Part shown: piece after piece, positions 32,830 to 42,458 of the stretch
How positions within the stretch are numbered: the first letter of the stretch is position 1
Layout: each line of letters opens with the position of its first letter
Source: Phytophthora colocasiae
Taxonomy: Eukaryota > Oomycota > Peronosporomycetes > Peronosporales > Peronosporaceae
NCBI GenBank assembly: GCA_018806915.1
Contig: JAGKQI010000073.1
Span: 1,116,001-1,180,000 of the forward strand
Length of the DNA: 64,000 nucleotides
Direction of reading: 5' to 3'
Position numbers and translations under genes: made by a program
Notes under the pieces: generated by a model
What the model saw: only the letters and a program-made list of their open reading frames with translations
Databases searched by the model: none
What the model was told of the DNA's origin: nothing

Positions 32830-35800
32830 CTAGTGAAGTAGTTCTTGTAGCTCGGCGTGCCCGCCGGTTTCAACGTAGGCACGGACTAGCGTGGGGACAT
32901 CAGCGTAGATAGAGGCAAACGGCTCCCAGGAGTTTTCACTGTCCTCCAGTCCACGCCAGGCAACGTACAGCTGCCATTCGGCCGCCGGTTCGTGATAGCA
33001 GTGCTGCTCAATCGCACGCACGCCCAGGACAATTCCTTGGCTACCGATGTGCTGGCGCAGTTTCTCAGTGACATCCAGGGTTGCATCGCTGTAGTGTTTC
33101 AAGCGAGACCCGTGCACTTCGAAAACATCACCAGTCAACAGGTGCTGCACCATGAATGAGTGCGATAGTACGTCCGTAATGCGGAACGGTCCAACCCAAC
33201 GAACCAGCAGTTTGTTCCCTTGGAGCACAAAGTCTCCGCAGACGAAATTGCATGTACGCCCACTAGCGCGAGCCATATTGGCAAGACGCTTCCGCTCCTT
33301 CCGGTCGGTCACATCAGTGTGCAGCTCCCGGAGGTGCACTCGCAGTTGCTCGAGCTGCTGCTCGATCTGCGCTGGGTCCATCGATAGCACGCGGGGGATT
33401 CCATCTACAGAAACCACAACACTGTCCAGCTGCGAAGCCGCGGGTAGACCAGCAAACAACTCCACTGGACATGGCCTCCAAGAGATTCAACGCCGGAATG
33501 ATTCAAATTTGCCTGAATGACAGACAGAAGGTAGTGCCAGTTGCGTGTGTCAAGTTGCAACTCGAGCAACATCACCCGTAGAACTTGAAGTAAGTCTCTG
33601 TTGACACGTTCCACTGTGCCGTTCACCCATGGGGTGTACACAGGCACGAATTTCTGGGATGCTGTGAGACGCTCTGCAAGCTCCTCCATCACCTGGGCCT
33701 TGAAATGAGACCCGTTATCTGAGATCCACTCCTTGGGCAGCCCGAACCTCTTGTACCAGTCCAGAATTGCAGTCGCGGCCACTGTGCTGGTCGGCGTGTC
33801 TGCCGGCACCAACTCGCAATAGTGAGTTAGCTCATCCTTGAGGACTAGAACATAGTTGCAGTCGTTCCCATAGCTGGCCCCGAGGTAGATGTAGTCGACG
33901 TGGAGGCACTGGTTACGCTGCGATGCTGTCGACGTCGGTCCCCACGGTCGCTGAATTAGCTGCCCTCCTTTGACATGCTTGCACAATAGGCATGCACGGA
34001 CGAACCGATCCACGGCAGGACGCAGTCGTACGACGCTGAAACGCTGTCGTACTGCGCTAAGCATAACATCAGCACCACGATGTCCTTGTATGCCGCAATG
34101 TGCCACCACGAAAATACGTTGCAACAGTTCCTCGGCGTCAGCCGGAATCCAAAGTTTGCCATCGACGCGGAACATGCCATCCTCATCCGCCGATGTTGGC
34201 GCATCAGCCCGACACCGTTGCTGCTCTTGACGGATGGCAGCCTCAGATGGCCACGCAAATGACTCATCCTGCAAAGGCCGCAGCACGGATGGTTGCTGCA
34301 TACTTCTCGTCGTCACACGCTTCACCGCAGTAGGCTTATCCGCAAGCTCTGTGTCGCGTTGACCCCACCGAGAGACCATATCCGCCCACAGATTATCTTC
34401 ACCCTTGATGTGTTCAATCTCGTAGCGGATCCCGACCATCTTGAGAGCCCAGCGCTGGAGTTTTCCACGTACATGCTGTTTCAGCTCCTTGCCTGGAGCA
34501 AAGATCTGGATCAAGTTAGCGTGATCGCAGTAGATACGAACTCCCAGCTCACGCTCGAGTAGGTATGCCAGGTCGGTGCAGGCCCGCACGATGGGATACG
34601 CCTCCTGTTCCACGGTGGACCAATTCTTCTGAGCTCCCTTGAACAGACCACCACGACACACCATCAGCTGATGTGCTTGCTCTGTCACCGGCTTGGCATC
34701 ATCCCAGTCCGAAACCTGGGTAAGTATTACCGACCACCCTCGAGCTGATGCATCGGAGAACATGCAAACGTGAGCTTCAGCGTCGGCGAAATACTGCTTG
34801 GTTGATGTAGCCAAAAGCTCAAGTACCACCTGGAATGCATCTTCATCCTCCTTCGACCAACTCAGGTCTACACCGGCCAGCTGAGACTTGCGGCGACCTC
34901 GGGTCGCCATCACCTTTTCCAGCTTAGCCTGAAGCGGACCAACGGTGCGTGCATAGTCTACCATCGAATCTCTTAACCAGTTGACAGCGCACAGAAACGT
35001 CTGAAGTGCCGCTGCTGTCGGTGGAAGTGGCATATCCCGGAGCGTTGCAAGTCTCGCAGGGTCATGTTGCACTCCCTCCCCATCGATCACCTTACCGCAC
35101 CAGATAACCTTCGGCGCAAAAAGTGTACACTTCTTGGCGTTGAGCTTTAAATTCCGTTGACGCAGAATCTGAAAGAACACGCGCAATTTCGTCAAAAACA
35201 CAGCTGGGCTTGTGGAAAACAGCAACACGTCGTCAATCCACACTAGCACCGAATCGTACAACATTTCTCGGAAACACTCATGCATCTGAAGCTGGAAATG
35301 CATCGCTGAGTCGCTTGCGCCTTGCGGGACGCGCAAAGGAGTGAACACTCCATCCTCCGTCACGAAACTTAGCAGTTCTTGGCACTCCTCCATCAAAGAA
35401 AGCTGCCAGAAACCTTTGAATAGATCGAACTGGCCAAACCCATAAGCACCACGAACACTTTGCGTCACAGCAGTCAAATTCGGTGTGGCCCCTGCCAAGG
35501 GAACCGTCATCTTATTCACGGGCCGATAATCCACGGTTATGCGAAATCCATCACCGCCGGCCTTGCGAACAGGTAAAGCAGCACAAGCCCACCTGCTGCT
35601 ATTGTTTCGGCGTACTAGGCCATTGTCCAGCAGCTCCTGCACGTAAGTTCGCAAGAAAGCGCGCTGCATGTCTGGGTATTTCCGAACACCACTGCGATAA
35701 GGTTGTGCGTCTGGACGCAATGTGATACGCATTGGCTCAACCCTGGCAGGCTCGTCGGCACCAATTCGTAGCCGCCACACATCCTCGTACTCATGTACCA

Positions 35801-36611
35801 GTACACGAAGATCATCGGCTAGTTCCGGTTCGAATCCGGCCCCAACAGCTTCATCCACGAGCTTGTCAACGACCACGTGAATTTCCTCTTGCTCGTCATT
35901 AAACCCGAGCTCTGGTTCATGTTCTGTAACGTCATCCTTATCTGCTTCTGCAACGCTGGCACCGCCGGCGAGCTGCTCCAAGAGACCGTTCACATCGATT
36001 CCAATGTCCTTCATGGTCGCTCGACCAAGCAAGAACTCGTCTTCATCGCCGTCGAGCACCAAGCATCCCACGCGTGAGATATTCAATGGTCCTGCCGCGG
36101 TACTGATGCGCAGATCAACCTCAACACGGTCTCGACACTGCATAGTTGCACCACCAGCAACCTTCACCACAGTGGGAGGATCCAGCTTGACCAACTCGAC
36201 GGTGCTGTCAAGTGTACACAGCTCATCAACCATACTGCGTGAGAGGATATTACTCTCCGCCCCAGAGTCAGCACAGAACGGCACATCTAACACGCCATTA
36301 ATCGTCACACTAGGCCCATTCGACGTTCCAATGCCAACATGTTTCAGCCGTTCAGCCCTACGAGCTGCAAGTGTCCGCCGTGCTTCGTCCTTCTGCTCGC
36401 TCGTTGCTGTTGGACACTCCACAGCACGATGGGGGCCCTTGCAGATCAGACAACCATCTCTAGGAGGCGGGCGAGCTGTCTTCTCCTTCGCCGTTCCCCC
36501 TTCATTGGTCTTCGCGGCGTCCCTTGGTGTATCGCTTTTGCGATTACCATCACTCTGGCCTTTTTTTGGTCCTGACCTGACCTTGAACTGTTTTTTTTAG
36601 TTTCCGCCTGA
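32830..36611 (-). pseudogene. Gypsy pol with one frameshift before the chromodomain
   Basis: The pol frame is open from about 36,560 to 33,405. It starts with a knuckle CLICKGPHRAVEC (C-x2-C-x3-H-x4-C). Protease motif CADSGAESN, reverse transcriptase with QFDLFKGFWQL and WIDDVLLFS, RNase H with CMFSDASARGWS, and an integrase with CLLCKHVKG, HVDYI and ISDNGSHFK follow. Near 33,470 a one-base shift moves to 33,465-32,830, which continues the integrase tail and ends in a chromodomain (LYVAWRGLEDSENSWEPF). If the shift is real, the chromodomain is not made as part of this polyprotein. Confidence 0.9.
36560..36566 (-). promoter_or_regulatory. Candidate -1 frameshift site A_AAA_AAG
   Basis: At the point where gag and the knuckle/protease frame must meet, the gag codons read caa-aaa-aag, giving the slippery heptamer A_AAA_AAG in the correct phase for a -1 shift into pol. 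Alternatively the seven-A run is simply a place where a base was gained or lost. Confidence 0.35.
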
Positions 36612-37013
36612 ATGAGGTGGTAATGCTGTTGACGAACAGCACGCTCGACTATCACGTCGTACAGCTGCACATCATCCGCCTTGGCACCTCGATGAGTCAT
36701 GTTGACCAAACGCTCGACGTCGATCCTCAACACTTCAGGCAGCAAGTTGTCGACTAGCAGCTTGCAGCGAGTTTTCATTCGCTGACGACCAGCAATGTCA
36801 ATGGCCTCGCCACGACCCACCCATGTCGCCAGACCCTGATCCTCCACAAGCCTGTCGAAGTCCATAAAGTACTTGGACACACGAGCCTCAATGTCGGGCT
36901 CACGCAGGTCCATCTTCAATCCTTCAGCGAACAGTTTCGCCACATCGGGAACGTGATCATTCATCATGTTCCCGGCCTTCCTCTCCATCTCGGCCTTCAG
37001 TGCCTCTTCCGTT

Positions 37014-37585
37014 CAGGGTTTGGTAATTTTCCGTAACTATTGCCGATATTGGCAATATCATATTGCCATAATTTATTGCTCCTCAACCCCAATAACATGC
37101 AATTTTTTACACAGGTCAATCTTGGCTATAGCCAAATGTCGTTGACATGTGTGGTTGTTTTGGCAATGGATGGTAGCGAGAACTATCGCCAAACGGGTGG
37201 TGTGGCCACGTTTGCGCACAGGGCACACGGGTTATTACAGTTGCTTGTCATTTCCTAACTGAAATACTACTGTAGTATATTAAATCAGTTTGTGTGTTGT
37301 ATGTATGATGTCGAGGAAATCGGACTATGACTTGTGTGTGTTGGTCGGAGAGGTTGGACGCGGTGGGAGGGTTCTCGAGGTAACCCCCCCCCCCTCCTGA
37401 ATCCACGCGCTTCGACAGCAACCAACTCGTTTAAAACTACTCATGAGAAAAGACGACATAGTGTCACAATTCATGTGACCTACTGACTTGGTTGATATTG
37501 TCGAAAAATGTGGCAATAACTCAATTATTTATTGGCTAGGATGAAGGCCTCCAATCCGTATGATATTGTATTTTTCCTATCCCTG
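37014..37585. mobile_element. Non-autonomous hAT-type transposon, 572 bp
   Basis: The element is flanked by an exact 8-bp direct repeat, CTTCCGTT at 37,006-37,013 and 37,586-37,593. Its ends are CAGGGTTTGG and, read inward from the other side, CAGGGATAGG: inverted termini that match at 8 of 10 positions and start with CAGGG. Eight-base target duplications and CAGGG-type termini are the hAT signature. It is AT-rich and has no coding frame of note, so it would depend on transposase from elsewhere. Confidence 0.92.
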
Positions 37586-37899
37586 CTTCCGTTACCTCAG
37601 TAATCGGAGTCCGCAGCACGTAGTGTGCTAGATGCTCAAGGATCTGCGGCTCGACAGAGCTCTTGATGCTGAAAGTCACGTTGTTTTCGTCTTCGCCGGT
37701 GACCATGCATCGCTCTCGAACCTTGCTCAAATACTGACGACGCTCACGTAGGAACCTCACCAACGCCGGTTGGCTCCACGCTGTCAGCTTCGGGGCCTTG
37801 ACAAACTCAAAAATCGGCTGGGGCACTGTCATCTCAACGTCACCATCTTGATCCACCGAACCGAAGCCTACCATCGTCTCAGGTAGCTATTGTTAACAA

Positions 37900-38193
37900 T
37901 GTAGCCTGTATAAGCGCTTGAACTTAAATTGCGAAGTGAGTTCATTAAAGCACGAGAAATCCTGTTCCTATCTCCTACTTCTCCTGTCCTCAAAGGTGGC
38001 GAGCTTCGTGGCCTGCTCACCACCAACCAATGTTCTTGATTATGAAGTAGCCACGATGATGCGGCTCACACGTAGATTATGTAGTTTCCAGATGACGCGG
38101 CTCAAAGTGTCGGTACCTTCATGTCGGCCGTCCTGGCACCAGCCTTGACGTAGATGCGGCGGCTGGCTTCACTCCTGCTCCACCGGCGCTACA
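37900..38193 (-). repeat. Gypsy 5' LTR
   Basis: Identical to 32,511-32,804. On the element's strand the gag ATG (37,874) lies only 25 bp past the LTR end, leaving a very short leader. Confidence 0.95.
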
Positions 38194-39954
38194 CGATCGC
38201 AGCAGGTTTCTGTCTGCCTGCTCCACGGAAAATACCCTGCATGACCGCGTTGAGCCCATCCGCGATCTCGAGGGGAGCCCACCTGGCCATAATCTTGGAA
38301 GCGAGATTGATACTCTCGTCGTTATCGAGAAAAATCTTCGGGATGTAGTCGCTGAGACTGAAAAGCAGCACTGCAAACACTATGGAGACTCCCAACGTGA
38401 TAACAAGAGCCAAATTACAGGCCATCTTGGCTTTCTTCGGTTGATCTGCACCCAAACAGTTCCCCACTCGAATACTGGAAGCCACTGCGATACCGTAGAA
38501 CGCTGTGTAGAGGATAATGTTGACGTTCATCAGTACTGAGTGTGTCGCCAATGCAACGACACTGTCCGGTAGAATCCCCGATAAAATCGCCAGTATTTCG
38601 AAAGCCCAGACTTCGACAGCCATCATGACCATACCAGGACATCCAATTTGCCAGAACAACCCGACGTAACTCCTAGCAGCCTTGAAATCCCATCCGTGGC
38701 CCCACCATTGTCGAAGTTGTTGTGGTCGCCATATGAAGTACGGCACCAAGAGTAGAGCGAGTGTGATGTTGCCCAGTGATCGTGCTACGGCGATACCGTT
38801 AAATCCAAGTGATGTGTGATACGCAAGACCATAACCAGCTGCAAGGTTGACGAGGTTCCCCATTACTGCGATGGAAACCAAAGGCTTGACGATGTTTTGA
38901 CTCTGCATGACTTTCCGTATCAGTTCGTAGAGGAAGAGGAACGGGAGTCCGGGGAGCATTAAACGGGAGAAATCTCGCGTTAATTCGGTCACTTCAGCGT
39001 GTTGTCCGAGCCAATTGAGAATCGGCTCTGCGAACGAATTGACGATGAACATCGGGACGAGCGCTATGGAGAGGACTAGCACTCCTGTTTGGAAGTAAAT
39101 GCCGATTTTGTCAAAACTCTTGGCACCATAAGCTTGGGAGCAAAGTGTGTCTAGAGCGGATGCCAGTCCAAGTCCAAGAGATTGAGCTGTGACGTTCAAA
39201 AGCTGCACCAGATAAGTGAGTTCGTAATATGGATCAAATATAAGGACAATTGTACGCACCATAACGGAAATTGTAGCAGCGTCGACGTAGTGCTGTGAAT
39301 TGGTTCCAACCATATTACCAGCCAACAGAATGGAGACGAAACCTGGAAGAAACTCAAGGACGGTGGTGCCAGTCTGACATTTTAGCATCGTTAGAAGAAT
39401 CCTCACTGTGCTAAGGAATGGATTTACTTACCACTGGTAGAATTAGTTTCAAGAGCTCTCGAACTTCGTCCTTAACTTTCGGCTCGGGTTCAGGATGGTG
39501 GTCTTGGACCCCGTCAATTGTCACGAAAGACTCACAGCGCTTTTCGATGAGTTGCTCGTCCATTGTTGCGTCGATTCCTGTGCAAATCGAGTAGTGAAAG
39601 AGTGAAAGAGGAAACAAAACTGTGATCGCGTCAGTGGTAACGTCGACGTCATGCGAGATGACGTTGTTTTGCCACTGACGTGAGCATTGCAAATGGTAAA
39701 CAAAAATACAACATTGTGGTCCGTATCGTAACCTGAGACTCATCAGGAATGAACATCACTCACATTTTCAGCTGAAAGTTATACCTGTCGCTAGGCAGTA
39801 AACACCAAGCGGTCATGTCGTTCCTAGCGCTTGGTACATTACTTGGCCTCCGGCAAAAAAAGTCAAAAACATACAATGCACTCCACCCATCCTCATATCG
39901 TAAATCTCAATAATCTCTTCGTGTTGGAGAGTGCTGGAACTTGAATTGCTTGGT

Positions 39955-42225
39955 TTACTGCTTGGCTTCACAAACCACACAGATCACTGCAGGCTCCATG
40001 CCTTTCATCGAGTGCCAGTAGGGAGAATACTCGAATTTCTGTTTGCAAGTTTGGCACTTCGTCCGCATCGTCTGCGTACATTTCCAAGCACACACCTCAT
40101 AATAAATCTCGCGACCTTCACCGTAAGCAGCAACAAAATTCCAGTGCGACACTACTGTAATAACTCCACACAACAGACAACTGCAAGTCATCAACTTGTT
40201 TAACGCCTCTTCCGAATCAGCAGTAGCCTTCATTTCCTTGTCCTTGCCCTTGGTAACGACCGCAGTCTTGCCAGACTGGAGAGGCTTCAGACCCAGAGCA
40301 CTACACACACCATTGCACTCGTGAGTGGCAAAGAAAGCAGTCATACCGACCTCCAACAGATTCCCACAACCGAATTCACCACTTTTCGAGTGGATTTGAG
40401 GGTCCGTGAAGATGCCTCCCACACCTTGAAGATCCACCACCATCAGCTCGCCGAATGTCCTCTGCCACGTGAAATGACTAAAAGCCTGAGCGGTCTCACT
40501 GAAGTCCAATCCATCGTCTCGGATCCAGCCATTGTTGTTGTTGTACTTCTTGTACTCCCCTTCAATGTACGGCTCAGCAGTAAACATGGCCATCGACGAG
40601 CGCAATCCAGCTTCCTTTGGGTTCTTGACCTCGTACCAGCACGTGAAGATAAAATCGACACCCTTGTCAATGTTGTCCGACACGGAGAACTCGGAAGCGA
40701 GACGTTTGGCCACCATCTGCATCTTGACGTCGTTCTCTAACGAGTGTTTCGACTTGGACGATACTCTGGCAGCTTTCCCGAAGTAACACTTGGCCACGAG
40801 ATGCGTCTCCATGTTGCAGTCGAGCAGAGCGTGGGCCGATCTCATCGCACCCATCGCAAAACAACTTCGAGACAGACGGATGGTCGTGTCCTGCTGCGTG
40901 TGTTTCAAGTCCAAGTTCTTCCAGTCAACTTGTTGACCAGGTCGGAAATGAAGCGAGTGACGGACAGCAGGAATAGCTGTTGAAGAACGAAGTTCACTCC
41001 AGTTGAGAGGCTTCATTTCTGGAGGAGCAAAAACGTCATTGGCCTCTATCGGAGTTCGTTTACGTCTCATTAAGACGGAACCATCTCCAGCCGTTCCACC
41101 TACAACATCCTTTGTGGTTGTAAGCACCGTTCTTTGCTTGCTAGCGGAGATCGAGGAGCTCGCTGACGCTGAAATGACACTTCCGAAACGAGCAATATCT
41201 CCTGCCTTGGATAAGGAGAGTTTCTGGAAATCTCGATCAAAGCCGTCATAGCTTTCAGCATCAAGAAATTCTTCTTGTAAAACGGTTGCCATCTTCTTCG
41301 TACGGTTTGGCTCAATCTCAATGAAGGAAAAGTCGATCCCACGCTCTGTCATGTCTCTCATTTGACTGCAGATGTCGGGGCTTTGCTCTATCTGAGCACG
41401 GTAGGTCATGTTATCTTCTTCGTTGTGGAATTTTCTTCCGTGGCATGGGGCATCGCCAACAACTACGATGCGCCTAGCCTCGGCCTGAAATGGCATCGCT
41501 AGAGCAGCCTCCAGACCCCCTGGGATATCTTCAGGGCCATCACCACCACCAATCGCTTCGAGTGAAGCAATGAACTGCTTCACGGCAGCAACATCCGACG
41601 TCAGCACTTAAGTCTGGATGCGGTTATCACCGTCGCAAAAGTCTCGATAAGCCACAAACCCTACTCGAACATTAGTACTGGGGTGGTCTTTCTTGGTATT
41701 GTCAATGATTGAGAAAATCGCAGCCTTGGCCTCTTTGATCCACGGATCCATTGACCCCGTGCAATCCATTACAATCACGAGGTCAAGGGCGGTCGCCTTA
41801 GCATACTTCTGTTGGATTTCGTTGGCGACTTTCTTAATTCTGCGCTCCATTTCAATTCGAATCGCACTGAAATGCTCCATCTGCTGCAGTTCGAGCTCCA
41901 TTGCAGTCAATCTCCGCTTTAAAAGGTCAATTTCGTCATCAAAAGCGGAGCGACACTCGCCTTCATGACTGCACCACCCAATTTTGCAAGTGAACTTCAA
42001 GAATTTTCTCTTCTTTTGCATCTGCATTCGCAGTTTGGCGAGTTCAGCTTCGGCCACATCTGCACGAATAGAGCTTGCCGACTTTAACTTCGATTTGTCG
42101 GCGTCTTTCGTTAACTGTGTCGCGGATGCATCAGCCACTTTAATTACTTCGAGTCTTTCACGCAGTCTCGCCACTTCAGCTTCTGCAGTCTCAGCTCTTT
42201 TCGAACGGCCTCGTGGGAAAGTCAT
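39955..42225 (-). pseudogene. vWA/alpha-kinase paralogue with one internal stop
   Basis: The start is taken as the ATG at 42,225, just below an initiator element, not the longer frame upstream. A coiled coil (AETAEAEVARLRERLEV and later DLLKRRLTAMELELQQ) precedes the vWA domain with DCTGSMD. The frame is then cut by a TAA at 41,610-41,608, where the paralogue at 29,919 has CAA (Gln) in RIQTQVLTSD. Beyond it, 550 codons are open through the alpha-kinase (VDLQGVGG, TDPQIHS) and a C-terminal Cys-rich tail with four CxxC-type pairs. Total span is 756 codons. Only one base change separates it from an intact gene, so loss is recent, the stop is polymorphic, or it is read through. Confidence 0.9.
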
Positions 42226-42232
42226 CACCACT

Positions 42233-42248
42233 AAATTGGGGAATGAAC
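42233..42248 (-). promoter_or_regulatory. Oomycete initiator element
   Basis: GTTCATTCCCCAATTT on the minus strand matches the initiator consensus GCTCATTYYNCAWTTT at 15 of 16 positions, with the same deviation as the element at 29,889. It lies 7 bp upstream of the ATG at 42,225, which argues that transcription starts here and that upstream ATG codons are not used. Confidence 0.8.
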
Positions 42249-42458
42249 CCCACGAAATGCCCTGCGTCTTCTTTGCTTCCCATTTCCAAGAATTTTCAAT
42301 CCTTCTCTTAACGGTTTGCTCCAAATTCTTCACGTACTCCCAACTGCCAACTGTAAGAAGTCCTGGTAGTTTTGATAGAGACTGACTTCACCGTAGCTAT
42401 TTCAAGTTTTGAGAATGTCGATCGGCTCAAGTTAACACTGCCAAGCCAATACGAGACC

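Larger units (their letters stand above)
36446..37874 (-). pseudogene. Gypsy gag interrupted by a hAT-type element
   Basis: Gag begins at the ATG at 37,874 with a 96-residue piece (FVKAPKLTAW...FLRERRQYLSKV) and resumes at 37,005. Joining 37,586 to 37,005, i.e. removing the insert and one target copy, keeps the frame exactly and leads into the 36,988-36,446 frame with helices typical of capsid. The frame used by the zinc knuckle and protease lies at -1 relative to gag, with the change near 36,560. Confidence 0.85.
32511..38193 (-). mobile_element. Ty3/Gypsy LTR retrotransposon inserted in MATE gene
   Basis: A 5,683-bp element on the minus strand. Its 294-bp LTRs (37,900-38,193 and 32,511-32,804) are identical by eye and bounded by TG...CA. 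A 5-bp target duplication CGATC lies at 32,506-32,510 and 38,194-38,198. Gag, CCHC knuckle, protease, reverse transcriptase, RNase H, integrase and chromodomain follow in that order. A hAT-type element sits inside gag. Directly after the 5' LTR comes TTGTTAACAA, not a primer site I recognise. Identical LTRs mean a very young insertion. Confidence 0.97.
32330..39563 (-). pseudogene. MATE transporter gene split by a Gypsy insertion
   Basis: Exon 1 is 39563-39432 (44 codons, acidic cytosolic start) and a 58-nt GT-AG intron follows. Exon 2 runs from 39373 to 38194 and is then cut by a retrotransposon. It resumes at 32505 and ends with a stop at 32332-32330. Without the insert and one 5-bp duplicate, the frame is continuous for 495 residues. 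The N-terminal part holds the MATE core (NVTAQSLGLGLASALDTLCSQAYG, then FRGAGRQ near the break); the cut-off part supplies the last hydrophobic helices. MATE proteins export organic cations or toxins using ion gradients. As it stands the gene lacks its final segment and is probably null. Confidence 0.93.

Noticed and set aside
37040..37258. 72-codon plus-strand frame
   Set aside because: It lies within the non-autonomous hAT element and has no transposase features.
42226..42333. Longer N-terminus of the second alpha-kinase gene
   Set aside because: The initiator element at 42,233-42,248 lies inside it, so transcription should start downstream.
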